Source of the DNA: Jiella sonneratiae
GTDB taxonomy: Bacteria > Pseudomonadota > Alphaproteobacteria > Rhizobiales > Rhizobiaceae
NCBI RefSeq assembly: GCF_017353515.1
Contig: NZ_JAFMPY010000022.1
Coordinates: forward strand, 1 to 64,000
DNA length: 64,000 nt
Direction of reading: 5' to 3'
Each line of letters starts with the position of its first letter. The stretch's first letter is position 1. Below, piece by piece: positions 38,698 to 47,832 of this stretch. Under the pieces are notes generated by a model. That model was not told the DNA's origin. It did not search any database and saw only the letters and a program-made list of their open reading frames with translations. A program made the position numbers and the translations under genes.

Positions 38698-39360
38698 TCA
38701 GCCGGACGTCAGCGGCGAGATCGAGATCTCGACCCGGCGGTTCTGGGCGCGGCCCGCCTCCGTCGCGTTGGTGGCGACCGGGCGGCTCTCGCCGAAGCCC
38801 TGGGTGTTGAGCCGGCGCGGATCGACGCCCTGGCTCGCGAGATACTGGCTGACCGAGGAGGCGCGGTCCTGCGAAAGGCTCAGATTGTAGGCGTCGGAGC
38901 CCTGGCTGTCGGTGTGGCCGTAGACGTCGACGATCGACCGGTCGAACTCCTTCAGGACCAGCGCGACGGAATTCAGCGTCGGATAGAAGCCCGGCAGGAT
39001 CGAGGCCTGATCGGTCGGGAAGGTGATGTTCGACGGCATGTTGAGGATGATGCGGTCGCCGACGCGGGTGACCGAGACGCCGGTGCCGCGCAGCTGGGCG
39101 CGCAGCTTGGCCTCCTGATTGTCCATGTAGAGGCCGATGCCGCCGCCGGTCAGCGCGCCGATGCCGGCGCCGATCAGCGCGGCCTTGCCGCCGTCGTGAC
39201 CGGTGGCACGGCCGACGACATAGCCGCCGAGCGCCCCGACGCCGGCGCCGATGCCCGCGCCTCCGAGGGTGTTGGAGAGTTTCGACTCGCCGGTGTAGGG
39301 ATCGGTGGTGCAGCCGGCGAAGGCGGCGGTGAGGGTCAGTGCGAGGGCGAGTTTCTTCAT
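38698..39360 (-). CDS. OmpA-family lipoprotein (YiaD-like)
   Basis: A 220-residue outer-membrane lipoprotein: lipobox AFAGC (Cys17), a glycine-zipper region (GGAGIGAGVGALGGYVVG and IGAGIGALTGGGIG, residues 33-77), and a C-terminal OmpA peptidoglycan-binding domain with ITFPTDQASILPGF, VDVYGHTDSQGSDAYNLSLS and NRRVEISISPL. It tethers outer membrane to peptidoglycan. It converges on the small glycine-zipper lipoprotein, with which it shares a terminator and a similar N-terminal half. Confidence 0.92.
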   Translation of the reverse strand: MKKLALALTLTAAFAGCTTDPYTGESKLSNTLGGAGIGAGVGALGGYVVGRATGHDGGKAALIGAGIGALTGGGIGLYMDNQEAKLRAQLRGTGVSVTRVGDRIILNMPSNITFPTDQASILPGFYPTLNSVALVLKEFDRSIVDVYGHTDSQGSDAYNLSLSQDRASSVSQYLASQGVDPRRLNTQGFGESRPVATNATEAGRAQNRRVEISISPLTSG

Positions 39361-39615
39361 GGGTTTCCAGCCTGTCCTGGCGGGGGTCCGCCTTGGTCTC
39401 CTTCGAATGGGCGGATAGACAGCACAGACGGCTGGATTAGGGCTGGGCGGCGGGGCCGGCGATTTGTCGGCCGCTGTTGCGAAGGAGGCACGGTGGCGGC
39501 CTCTGCCGGGTTGTCTCCACCACAGGCGATTGACGCCGGCGCCGCCGCGGCGTGTCATCGTCCCGTCAGTCGGACGGGCGACAAGACGCCGTTCCCCTCA
39601 GCGGAGGCACGCAAC

Positions 39616-40716
39616 ATGGCACCGATGCACCCCCTCGTGCCGATCCTCGCCGGACTTCTCGCCGCGGCCTCCGCGGCGGATGCCCGGGCCGACGAGGCGC
39701 CGCTTCCCGCCCCGACCTATCGCGGCGAATTCGTCGTCCCGACCGGGCTGAAACTTTCCGGCAGCGAGTTCGGCGGCATTTCGGGCCTCGACTACGACCC
39801 CGAGAGCGAAACCTTCTACGCGATTTCCGACGACCGTTCGGAAAGGGCGCCGGCACGCTTCTACGCGCTGAAGCTGGCACTTTCCGAAAAAGGCATCGGA
39901 ACGCTCGACATCGCCGCGACCGAGACGCTGGAGAACGCCGACGGCAAGCCCTTCGCCGCCGGCGCGATCGATCCGGAGGCGATCCGCATCGATGCGAAGC
40001 GCCGGAAGATCTACTGGTCGAGCGAGGGCGACGGGGCGGGCCGGCCGCAGATCTTCGCAGCCGGCATGGACGGCAGGGCGGAGCGGAGCTTCGACCTGCC
40101 GGAGGCCTTCCTGCCGGATGCCGGCGGAACCCGCGGCATCCACGAAAACCTCGCCTTCGAGGGTTTGGCAATCTCGCCGGACGGCACGACGCTCTACGCC
40201 ATGACCGAGAACGCCCTCGTCCAGGACGGCGACAAGGCGACCTTCGAGGCGGGCAGCCGGTCGCGCCTGCTTGCCATCGACCTTCGGACCGGCAAGCCGG
40301 GCGCCGAATATGTCTACGAGACCGACAGGATTCCCTTCCGTCCCAAAGAGGAGGGCGGCAGCGCCGACAACGGCGTCAGCGAGATGACGGCGCTGCCGGA
40401 CGGCCGGCTCGTCACCGTCGAGCGGTCCTACGTCGCCGGGGTCGGCAACCACATCGCCTTCTACGTGGTCGATCCGAAGGCGGGCGAGGCGATCGGGGAG
40501 GGCACGGCGGCGGCCGATGTCGCGCCGCTGAAGAAGACGCAATGGTTCAAGATCGACGAGGGCGACTTCGGCGGCCTCGACATCGACAATATCGAGTGCC
40601 TGACCTTCGGCCCGGAGATCGCCGGCGAGCGCTCCATCGTCATCGCGTCGGACAACAATTTCAGCCGCCACCAGAAGACCCAGTTCGTGCTCTTCACCTT
40701 CAAGAAGGGCGACTGA
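39616..40716 (+). CDS. Secreted phytase-like esterase family protein
   Basis: A 366-residue exported protein with signal peptide MHPLVPILAGLLAAASAADA (cleavage near residue 25). The mature part is a beta-propeller of the 'esterase-like activity of phytase' family: FGGISGLDYDPESETFYAISD at the start, IDPEAIRIDAKRRKIYWSSE, NLAFEGLAISPDGTTLYAMTE and LDIDNIECLTFGPE, the calcium-bound E/D-rich loops of the fold. Substrate not predicted. Single gene; no partner nearby. Confidence 0.85.
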   Translation: MAPMHPLVPILAGLLAAASAADARADEAPLPAPTYRGEFVVPTGLKLSGSEFGGISGLDYDPESETFYAISDDRSERAPARFYALKLALSEKGIGTLDIAATETLENADGKPFAAGAIDPEAIRIDAKRRKIYWSSEGDGAGRPQIFAAGMDGRAERSFDLPEAFLPDAGGTRGIHENLAFEGLAISPDGTTLYAMTENALVQDGDKATFEAGSRSRLLAIDLRTGKPGAEYVYETDRIPFRPKEEGGSADNGVSEMTALPDGRLVTVERSYVAGVGNHIAFYVVDPKAGEAIGEGTAAADVAPLKKTQWFKIDEGDFGGLDIDNIECLTFGPEIAGERSIVIASDNNFSRHQKTQFVLFTFKKGD

Positions 40717-40794
40717 AGCCCGGCCTCCGCCGTCGAACGCGTGTCGGACGAGTCGACGGCTTCGGAAGGGCAGAACCCTTCTCGTCCGGCGCGC

Positions 40795-41469
40795 TTACGT
40801 CGCGATGTAGCGGTCGGTCCGGTGGTTGACGGCGAGAAAGCCGTTCAGCACCAGTGCCCCGACCAGCGAGAAGATCACCGCCTGGAACTCGACGACGAAC
40901 AGCGCGATGACGAGAATCGTCAGGTCGAAGGCGAGCTGCACCAGGCCGGCGCGGAAGCCGAAGCGGTCCTGCAGATAGATTGCCAGGATCCCCGCGCCGC
41001 CGAGGCTCGCGCGGTGCCGGAACAAGGCCAGCAGCGCGAAGCCGATCAGGAGCCCGCCGATCACCGCGCCGGCGAGCGGGTCGATATAGGCGACCTTGAA
41101 CACCAGCGGCAGCCACCAGGAGACCAGCGACAGGAGCGCGATCGCGACGAAGGTCTTCAGCGTGAAGGCGCGGCCCATGCGGCCGGCGGCGAGGGCGTAG
41201 AAGGGGATGTTGATGAGGAAGAAGGCGAGCCCGACATTGATGCCGAAGACATAGGAGACGATCAGCGCCAGCCCGGCGACGCCGCCGGTCAGAAACTTCA
41301 GATGGGCGAGGATCGACAGGCCGAGGGCGGCGAGCAGCACGCCGGTGAGAATCGCCTGGGCGTCCTCGGCCGGCGTGTGGTGGGTCGCCGTGGCGCTCCA
41401 GTCGCCGAAGCGGGAACGGCGCCGGTCTGCGGCGGTGCCGTGGTCCGGGGCTTCGGCGGGTCGGCTCAT
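40795..41469 (-). CDS. YitT-family membrane protein
   Basis: A 224-residue inner-membrane protein with five to six spans (DUF161/YitT type). Diagnostic blocks are FLTGGVAGLALIVSYVFGIN, GLAFFLINIPFYALAAGRMG and ASLGGAGILAIYLQDRFGF. The ATG at 41469 has GGAGA six bases upstream and is preferred over one two codons earlier. Its substrate is unknown. Confidence 0.85.
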   Translation of the reverse strand: MSRPAEAPDHGTAADRRRSRFGDWSATATHHTPAEDAQAILTGVLLAALGLSILAHLKFLTGGVAGLALIVSYVFGINVGLAFFLINIPFYALAAGRMGRAFTLKTFVAIALLSLVSWWLPLVFKVAYIDPLAGAVIGGLLIGFALLALFRHRASLGGAGILAIYLQDRFGFRAGLVQLAFDLTILVIALFVVEFQAVIFSLVGALVLNGFLAVNHRTDRYIAT

Positions 41470-41606
41470 CGGCATTCTCCGGGTCGTGCTGCAGTGCGGA
41501 ACCGGAACGCTAGCGCGGCCGCCCGCCGGAGGGAAGGGCGGCTTTTGCGGGCCGTGGCCGCGACCGGTAACGGCGCGCCGGGCGCTCCCGCCCTATCTTG
41601 CCCGGC

Positions 41607-42620
41607 ATGATCAAACCCGAAGACCTCCTGCGGCCGACGCCCGAGGGGCTCTACTGCCCGCCCGGCGACTTCTTCATCGATCCGGTCCGCCCGGTCGAGC
41701 GGGCGCTCGTCACCCACGGCCATGCCGACCATGCGCGGCCGGGCAATGCCAGGGTCATGGCGACCGAGGAGACCCTCGACATCATGGCGATCCGCTATGG
41801 CGAGGCCTTCGCCGGCGAGCGGCAGGTCGCAAGGCTCGGCGAGACGATGCGGATCGGCGACGTCGCCGTGTCCTTTCATCCGGCCGGCCACGTCCTCGGC
41901 TCGGCGCAGATCGCCGTCGAATGGCAGGGGCTGCGGATCGTCGCCTCGGGCGACTACAAGCGCCGCGCCGACCCGACCTGCCGCGGCTTCGAGCCGGTGC
42001 CCTGCGACGTCTTCATCACCGAGGCGACCTTCGCCCTGCCGGTCTTCCGCCATCCCGACACGGCCGCGGAGATCGGCAAGCTTCTCGATTCGCTGAGGCA
42101 TTTTCCCGAGCGGGCGCATCTCGTCGGCGCCTACGCGCTGGGCAAGGCGCAGCGGGTGATCCGCCACCTGCGCGAGGCGGGCTACGACCGGCCGATCTAC
42201 ATCCACGGGGCCCTGAAGAAGCTCTGCGACTACTACCAGAGCCGGGGGATCGATCTCGGGCGTCTGGAGCCGGCAACCGTCGAAGGCGGCAAGAAGGGCG
42301 ATTTCGCCGGGGCGGTGATCGTCGGGCCGCCGTCGGCCTTCGCCGACAAGTGGGCGCGGCGCTTTCCCGATCCCGTGGCGAGCTTCGCCTCGGGCTGGAT
42401 GCGGGTCCGCCAGCGGGCGCGCCAGCGCGGTGTCGAACTGCCGCTGATCGTCTCCGACCACTGCGACTGGGACGAGCTGACCGAGACGGTCGACGAGCTG
42501 CGGCCGCAGGAATTGTGGGTGACGCACGGCCGCGAGGAGGCGCTGCTGCGCTGGTGCGAACTGCGCCAGATGCGGGCGCGGCCGCTGCATCTCGTCGGCT
42601 ACGAGGACGAGGCGGAGTAA
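41607..42620 (+). CDS. Ligase-associated DNA exonuclease (metallo-beta-lactamase fold)
   Basis: A 337-residue member of the MBL/beta-CASP-like group annotated as ligase-associated DNA exonuclease. The metal-binding motif THGHADHARPG (HxHxDH) lies near residue 37, with FHPAGHVLGSAQIAVEW, ASGDYKRRADPTC and VTHGREEALLRWC further on. The usual partners (ATP-dependent DNA ligase and Lhr-type helicase) are not adjacent. The ATG at 41607 is preferred to a TTG at 41598. Confidence 0.9.
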   Translation: MIKPEDLLRPTPEGLYCPPGDFFIDPVRPVERALVTHGHADHARPGNARVMATEETLDIMAIRYGEAFAGERQVARLGETMRIGDVAVSFHPAGHVLGSAQIAVEWQGLRIVASGDYKRRADPTCRGFEPVPCDVFITEATFALPVFRHPDTAAEIGKLLDSLRHFPERAHLVGAYALGKAQRVIRHLREAGYDRPIYIHGALKKLCDYYQSRGIDLGRLEPATVEGGKKGDFAGAVIVGPPSAFADKWARRFPDPVASFASGWMRVRQRARQRGVELPLIVSDHCDWDELTETVDELRPQELWVTHGREEALLRWCELRQMRARPLHLVGYEDEAE

Positions 42621-42668
42621 CGCACCGGCGATCAGGAAACCAGGCAGATCCGAGTTGCGGGTCAATTC

Positions 42669-42692
42669 ATAACGGATTATATAACGGATTAT
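42669..42692. promoter_or_regulatory. Tandem 12-bp repeat upstream of marR
   Basis: ATAACGGATTAT occurs twice, back to back (42669-42680 and 42681-42692). Each copy is a short palindrome ATAA-N4-TTAT in AT-rich DNA 18 bases before the marR ATG. MarR proteins usually repress their own operon by binding palindromes of this kind, so this is a candidate autoregulatory operator. Confidence 0.55.
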
Positions 42693-42710
42693 GTAAACGG
42701 AGCGGGTCGC

Positions 42711-43202
42711 ATGACGGAAGACGTGGTCCGGGCGCTTGGCCTGTTGTGCCTCGGCACGCATCTGAAGCGTCTCGGCGAGAGGCTGCAGAGCGAGACCGAC
42801 ACGGTGATCGCCGCGCGGGGCCTGGCGATCAGCGCCAGCCAGTATCCCTATCTCGCCTGCCTCGACCGGCTCGGACCCCTGACACTCGGCGAACTGGCCG
42901 AGGCGGTCGGGGTCAGTCAGCCCGGTGCGACCCGGACGGTGAACGCCCTTGTCGGGCAGGGCGTCCTGGCCGCCGAGCCGGCGCCGGACGACCAGCGGCG
43001 CAAGATCGTCGCGCTCTCGGCCGAAGGGCGGCGCCTGGTGGCGATCGGCCGGGCGGAGATCTGGCCGCGCATCGCCGCGGCGGTCGGCGATCTCTGCGCC
43101 GACCTCGACGGCCCGATCCTCGACCAGCTGAACGCCATCGAAGACCGGCTGCGGCAAAAGCCGCTTGCGGAGCGGGCCCCGCCGCCCTCGGGAAAGGATT
43201 GA
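42711..43202 (+). CDS. MarR-family transcriptional regulator
   Basis: A 163-residue winged-helix regulator. The recognition region LTLGELAEAVGVSQPGATRT is followed by the wing VNALVGQGVLAAEPAPDDQRRKI and the usual LSAEGRRLV helix. It is followed after six bases by a GNAT acetyltransferase gene, and a tandem palindrome lies just upstream. The ligand and further targets are unknown. Confidence 0.9.
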   Translation: MTEDVVRALGLLCLGTHLKRLGERLQSETDTVIAARGLAISASQYPYLACLDRLGPLTLGELAEAVGVSQPGATRTVNALVGQGVLAAEPAPDDQRRKIVALSAEGRRLVAIGRAEIWPRIAAAVGDLCADLDGPILDQLNAIEDRLRQKPLAERAPPPSGKD

Positions 43203-43208
43203 TATGAC

Positions 43209-43892
43209 ATGTTCGATGCCCTCGATCGTCCGATCTGGACCGCCCTCACCACCCGCCAGTCTCATCTCGCCCTCGGCGGCGCCGATGCACGGCGCTACCC
43301 GCCCGCGGTGAGCCCGTTCGCGGCAAGCCGCGACGACGGCGAGGCAAGCCTCGCGGCCCTCGCCGCACTCGCCCGGCCGGGCGAGGCGATGCTGTTCCTC
43401 CAGCAGTCTCCGGCGGTCCTGCCGCCGGGGCTCGTCGCGACAAGGACCGCCGATGCCGTGCAGATGGTCGCCGCCGGACCGTTCGAAGCCGTCGACGATC
43501 CGCGCATCGAGCGTCTCGGGCCGGGGGACGCCGCGGCGATGCTGACGCTCGCCGAACTGACGAAGCCGGGGCCGTTCACGCTGAAGGCGCAGAGCTTCGG
43601 CGCGTTCTTTGGCGTAAAGGAGAACGGCCGGCTGGTCGCGATGGCCGGCGAGCGGCTGAAGCTTCCCGGCATGACGGAGCTGAGCGGCCTCGCCACGCAT
43701 CCGGACTTCCAGGGGCGGGGGCTCGGCCGGCTGCTCTTCCGCCACGTCGCCGGCGCGATCTCTGCCCGCGGGGAGGCGGTCTTCCTGCACGCCTACGCCT
43801 CGAACGAAAAGGCGATCCGGCTCTACGAGCGGCTCGGCTTCACCCTGCGCAGCGAGATGTCGGTGGTCTTCGCCGAAATTCCCGCGGCGTGA
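43209..43892 (+). CDS. GNAT-family N-acetyltransferase
   Basis: A 227-residue protein. Residues 1-90 are a family-specific N-terminal part; the C-terminal half is a GNAT domain with ELSGLATHPDFQGRGLGRLL (acetyl-CoA pyrophosphate loop QGRGLG) and ASNEKAIRLYERLGFTLRSE at the end. The substrate is unknown. It is translated with the MarR regulator (six-base gap) and is probably its regulated target. Confidence 0.9.
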   Translation: MFDALDRPIWTALTTRQSHLALGGADARRYPPAVSPFAASRDDGEASLAALAALARPGEAMLFLQQSPAVLPPGLVATRTADAVQMVAAGPFEAVDDPRIERLGPGDAAAMLTLAELTKPGPFTLKAQSFGAFFGVKENGRLVAMAGERLKLPGMTELSGLATHPDFQGRGLGRLLFRHVAGAISARGEAVFLHAYASNEKAIRLYERLGFTLRSEMSVVFAEIPAA

Positions 43893-44046
43893 GAGAGGGC
43901 GGCCCCGGCGGGACACGGATCCCGGCGGTGACGGCCGGCAGGGGCTTGCGCCACCGCAGCCGCCGCGGCCAATCCTATGTCTTGGAGGCGAGCGCGCCGC
44001 GGGGAGCTGCGGGCGCCGGCGACAAGGACCATGGGAGGAACGGACG

Positions 44047-44835
44047 ATGGATCTCGGATTGAAGGGCAGGCTCGCGGTGATCACCGGCGGCTCGGTCGGC
44101 ATCGGTCTGGCGGTGGCGGAAGGACTTGCGGCGGAAGGGGCGCGGATCCTCATCGCCGCCCGTGGCGGCGAGCGCGCCGGGGCAGAAGCCGCGCGCATTG
44201 CCTCCACCTTCGGGGTAGAGGCGGCCGGCGTCGCCGCCGACGTCGCGACGGCCGAGGGCTGCGCGGCGGTGATTGCGGCGGCGGGCGATCGCGGCGGCGC
44301 CGACATCTTGATCAACAATGCCGGCACCGGCTCGAACGAGACGATCATGCAGGCGCCGGACGAGAAGTGGCAGTCCTACTGGGATCTCCACGTCATGGCG
44401 GCGGTGCGGCTCGCCCGCGGCCTCGTTCCGCAGATGCGCGGCAAGGGCGGCGGCGTCGTGCTCAACAACGCCTCGATCTGCGCCGTCCAGCCGCTTTCCT
44501 ACGAGCCGATCTACAACGTCACCAAGGCGGCCTTGATGATGTTCTCGAAGAATCTCGCGACCGAGGTGATCGGCGACGGCATCAGGGTCAACTGCATCAA
44601 TCCGGGGCTGGTGCTGACGCCCGACTGGGTGAAGACGGCCAAGCAGCTGACCGCCGGGTCAGGCGGCGACTGGCAGGGGCACCTCCAGGGCGTTGCCGAG
44701 GAACATGCCGACATCAGGCGCTTCGCCTCGCCGGAAGAGGTCGCGCATTTCTTCGTCTTCCTGTGCTCCGACAAGGCGAGCTACTCCGTCGGCTCGACCT
44801 ATTTCGTCGACGGCGGCATGCTGAAGACCGCGTGA
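44047..44835 (+). CDS. Short-chain dehydrogenase/reductase
   Basis: Classical SDR of 262 residues: TGGSVGIG cofactor loop at 13-20, INNAGTGSNE, catalytic Ser in LNNASICAVQ, Tyr and Lys in YNVTKAAL. An unusually long loop (TAKQLTAGSGGDWQGHLQGV) around residues 200-220 shapes the substrate pocket, as in SDRs acting on larger acyl or aromatic substrates; no better prediction is possible. Single gene. The 154 bases before it show nothing notable. Confidence 0.9.
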   Translation: MDLGLKGRLAVITGGSVGIGLAVAEGLAAEGARILIAARGGERAGAEAARIASTFGVEAAGVAADVATAEGCAAVIAAAGDRGGADILINNAGTGSNETIMQAPDEKWQSYWDLHVMAAVRLARGLVPQMRGKGGGVVLNNASICAVQPLSYEPIYNVTKAALMMFSKNLATEVIGDGIRVNCINPGLVLTPDWVKTAKQLTAGSGGDWQGHLQGVAEEHADIRRFASPEEVAHFFVFLCSDKASYSVGSTYFVDGGMLKTA

Positions 44836-44953
44836 GCGAGGTTTCGTCGGAACTGCCGCCGCTTCGTCGAAACGTCACGGAACGCTGCGCCGCGCGAGGC
44901 GTTCGCCCTTCAAATCCATGCAGGGCGATCCTGCGACGAAGGGAGACGAAGCA

Positions 44954-45154
44954 ATGAACTGGGACCAGATCGAAGGCCAGTGGAAGCAGCTGCGCGGCAA
45001 TGCCAAGCAGCAGTGGGGCAAGCTCACCGACGACGACCTCGACCAGATCGACGGCAACAAGGACATCCTCGCCGGCAAGCTGCAGGAGCAGTACGGCATC
45101 GAAAAGGAAGAGGCGCAGCGCCAGATCGACGACTGGATCAAGGGGCGCCAGTAG
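44954..45154 (+). CDS. CsbD-family stress protein
   Basis: A 66-residue soluble protein of the CsbD family (general stress response). It begins MNWDQIEGQWKQLRGNAKQQ, with WGKLTDDDLDQIDGNKD and a C-terminal EEAQRQIDDWIKGRQ, all standard. The biochemical function is unknown. GGGAGAC lies before the ATG and a terminator directly after the gene. Confidence 0.95.
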   Translation: MNWDQIEGQWKQLRGNAKQQWGKLTDDDLDQIDGNKDILAGKLQEQYGIEKEEAQRQIDDWIKGRQ

Positions 45155-45182
45155 CCCCGGACCGAAACGTCCCGACGCCTTC

Positions 45183-45209
45183 GGCCCGCACCCTGGTGCG
45201 GGCCGTTTT
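45183..45209 (+). terminator. Terminator after the csbD-family gene
   Basis: Perfect 10-bp stem GGCCCGCACC / GGTGCGGGCC with a two-base centre (effective loop CCTG after fraying), followed by GTTTTC, 28 bases after the stop. Confidence 0.8.
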
Positions 45210-45222
45210 CATGTCGGCCGCC

Positions 45223-46566
45223 TCATCGGGCGGCCCGATGCTCCGTGCTGCCACCCGCCTCGGACGGAAGCGCCGCGAGGGCTTCGAGATTGCGCCGTCC
45301 GGCGGCGCTTCCCCGCATGGCCGCGAGGCTGAAATAGCGCCGCGCCGCGGCCGGGTCCCGCGGCATGCCGTCTCCTGCAAGATGCATCGTGCCGAGGAAA
45401 TTCGCCGCCTCGCCGTTTCCCGCCTCGGCGGCAAGCGCCAGCCAGCGGGCGGCGAGGGCAGGGTCGCGCGCGGTGCCTTCGCCGTCGCGATGGGCCTCGC
45501 CGAGCATCAGCAGCGCCGGCGTGGCGCCGCCCTTGGCGGCCGTTTCGAACCAGGCAAGGGCCTCTCCCCTGTCGGCGGCGACGCCCTCGCCGTGCCAGAG
45601 ATCGAAGCCGTAATTGGCGGCACCGACGGCAAGCCCGTTTTCGGCCGCGGCAAGGTGCAGCGCCGCCGCCCGGGGGAGATCCGGCCGGTCGGCGAATTTC
45701 AGGAGATTGGCGAGATTGTTCATCGCCAGCGGGTCGCCGGCGCCTGCCGCGGCCTCGTACCAGCGGCGCGCTTCGCCGAGGTCCCGCTGGATGCCCGATC
45801 CGATCTCGTAGGCGAGGCCGAGCCGGGTCGCGGCCGTCGCCTCGCCGGCACTTGCCGCGACTTTCAGCCATCGAACCGCCTCCGCCCGGTCCGCGGGGGT
45901 CCCGGCGGCCTGCCAGAGCAGCAGCCCGAGATTGCCGGCGGCGACGGCAAGGCCGGCCTCCGCCGCCCGGCGGTAGAGTTCTTCGGCGCGGGCCGGCTGG
46001 CGCGGCACGCCGTCGCCCGTCGCATAGCGGAGCGCGAGATCGTTGAGGGCAAGCGTGTTGCCCTGTGCGGCGGCCTCGCGGAGGCCGGCAAGCGGGTCGA
46101 GCGCCGCGACCTGCCGCCCGTCCGCGGTGACGACGAGCCCCCAGCCGGAGGCGTCGACGACGACGTTTCGAACGCCGGACAGCCGGGTCTTCGCGCCGTC
46201 GAGGCTGAGGGCGTCGGGCAGGATGACGAGGCGGTGGCTGCCGATCGAGACGAGGGCTCCGTCGCCGGCCGTCTGCAGGCAGCCGGCATCGGCGCCGAGC
46301 AGCGTCACCGTCACGCCGGCGGCAGTCGTCGCCTGCGCCGCGGCCGGTTCAGGGGCCGGCTTTCCGGCGGGGGCCGCCCCGGCGATGGCGGGATGCGCGG
46401 GAAGCAGCGCGGCGAGGACGATGAGAGCGGCAAGACCGCCAAAACCGGCAAGGCGTCGCCGCCACGGCGAGGCCGGAAGCCGCGCCCGCCCGTCACGGGA
46501 CGGCCGCGCCGCGGCGCTTCCGCAACGCCGGACGCCCGGTCTTTGCCGATGCGGGCCTTTCGTCAT
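45223..46566 (-). CDS. Sel1-repeat envelope protein
   Basis: A 447-residue protein. Basic residues 1-37 precede a hydrophobic segment (LAGFGGLAALIVLAALLPA) that acts as signal or anchor. From about residue 165 there are seven Sel1/TPR-like repeats of roughly 36 residues, marked by GxGxxxDxxxAxxWxxxAAxxG patterns (ATGDGVPRQPARAEELYRRA, GEGVAADRGEALAWFETAAK, GDGMPRDPAAARRYFSLAAM). Sel1 repeats mediate protein contacts, often in envelope or signalling roles. Start ATG preceded by AAGGAG. Confidence 0.88.
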   Translation of the reverse strand: MTKGPHRQRPGVRRCGSAAARPSRDGRARLPASPWRRRLAGFGGLAALIVLAALLPAHPAIAGAAPAGKPAPEPAAAQATTAAGVTVTLLGADAGCLQTAGDGALVSIGSHRLVILPDALSLDGAKTRLSGVRNVVVDASGWGLVVTADGRQVAALDPLAGLREAAAQGNTLALNDLALRYATGDGVPRQPARAEELYRRAAEAGLAVAAGNLGLLLWQAAGTPADRAEAVRWLKVAASAGEATAATRLGLAYEIGSGIQRDLGEARRWYEAAAGAGDPLAMNNLANLLKFADRPDLPRAAALHLAAAENGLAVGAANYGFDLWHGEGVAADRGEALAWFETAAKGGATPALLMLGEAHRDGEGTARDPALAARWLALAAEAGNGEAANFLGTMHLAGDGMPRDPAAARRYFSLAAMRGSAAGRRNLEALAALPSEAGGSTEHRAAR

Positions 46567-46751
46567 CTCCTCCGCGCTCCTTCTCCGGTTGACGCGAATT
46601 TTTCACGAAATCGGTGAAGGGAGGCCTAAGCGGCGGGACCTTTCGCGAGTTCGGGCCGCGCCGGCCGGCGCCGGCCGGCGGCGATGGACAGGGTCCGCAC
46701 GATCCGGCAGTAGGGTGACCGAGGCACCAGCAGCGACCGGAGGGCGCGCCC

Positions 46752-47708
46752 ATGACCAAGATCGTCTTTCTCGACCGCGAGACCTTCGGGCCGAATGTCG
46801 AACTGACCCGGCCGTCGGCCGGCCACGAATGGGTCGAACATCCGGCGACGCGGCCGGATGAGGTGGTGGAGAGGCTCGAGGGCGCGACGATCGCGGTGAC
46901 CAACAAGGTGCCGATCCGGCGCGACAGCCTCGACCGTTTGCCGGATCTGAAATTCGTCACCGTCGCCGCGACCGGCTACGACGTGATCGACGTCGAGGCC
47001 TGCCGCGAGCGGGGCATCTCCGTCTCCAACGTCCGAGGCTATGCGGAAAACACCGTCCCCGACCACGCGATGGCCTTGATCCTCGCGCTCTCCCGCTCGA
47101 TCCCCGGCTATCGCCAGGACGTGATCGACGGCGCGTGGCAGAAGGCCGGCCAGTTCTGCTTCTTCAACCATCCGATCTTCGATCTCGCCGGCCGCCGGAT
47201 CGGCATCATCGGCGAGGGCGTCATCGGCAAGGGCGTCGCGCGGCGCGCCGAGGCCTTCGGCATGACGGTGATGTTCGCCGCCCACAAGGGCGTCGCGGGC
47301 CTCGGGCCGCTCTATACGCCCTTCGACGAAGTGATCGAGACCGCCGACGTCATCACCCTGCACGCGCCGCTGACGCCGGCGACCCGCGGCGTTCTCGCCA
47401 TGCCGGAGTTCCGGCGGATGAAGAGGAAGCCGCTGATCGTCAACACCTCCCGCGGCGGCCTCGTCGACGAGGCGGATCTCGTCCGGGCGCTGGAGGAGGG
47501 GCTGATCGCGGGCTTCGGCTTCGACGTCCTCACCCAGGAGCCGCCGGCGCCGGACAATCCGCTGCTGAAGGTGCTCGATCGGCCGAACGTCATCGTCACG
47601 CCGCATGTCGCCTGGGCGAGCGACGAGGCGCAGACGGAGGTCTGGCGGCAGGTGGTCGAGAGCATCGACGCGTTCGCCGCCGGGGAACCGGTGCGCCGCG
47701 TGGTGTGA
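46752..47708 (+). CDS. D-2-hydroxyacid dehydrogenase (glycerate dehydrogenase-like)
   Basis: NAD-dependent enzyme of the D-isomer 2-hydroxyacid family, 318 residues. The Rossmann loop GEGVIGKG lies near 155, the catalytic Arg in NTSRGGLVDEADL, Glu in TQEPPAPDNPLL and His in TPHVAWASDEAQ. Closest in pattern to glycerate dehydrogenase/hydroxypyruvate reductase, which in serine-cycle or glyoxylate metabolism interconverts hydroxypyruvate and glycerate; exact substrate not certain. A single gene. Confidence 0.9.
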   Translation: MTKIVFLDRETFGPNVELTRPSAGHEWVEHPATRPDEVVERLEGATIAVTNKVPIRRDSLDRLPDLKFVTVAATGYDVIDVEACRERGISVSNVRGYAENTVPDHAMALILALSRSIPGYRQDVIDGAWQKAGQFCFFNHPIFDLAGRRIGIIGEGVIGKGVARRAEAFGMTVMFAAHKGVAGLGPLYTPFDEVIETADVITLHAPLTPATRGVLAMPEFRRMKRKPLIVNTSRGGLVDEADLVRALEEGLIAGFGFDVLTQEPPAPDNPLLKVLDRPNVIVTPHVAWASDEAQTEVWRQVVESIDAFAAGEPVRRVV

Positions 47709-47832
47709 TCTCTGCCGGGCGCGGGGACGCTTTCGAAGCGCGGAAGGGCAGCGGGTGTTGCCGCCGTCGCCACACCTCATCGGCGCGCCGCACATTTCTC
47801 CCTCACGGATCCGCCAGGACGGAAGAAGCGCC

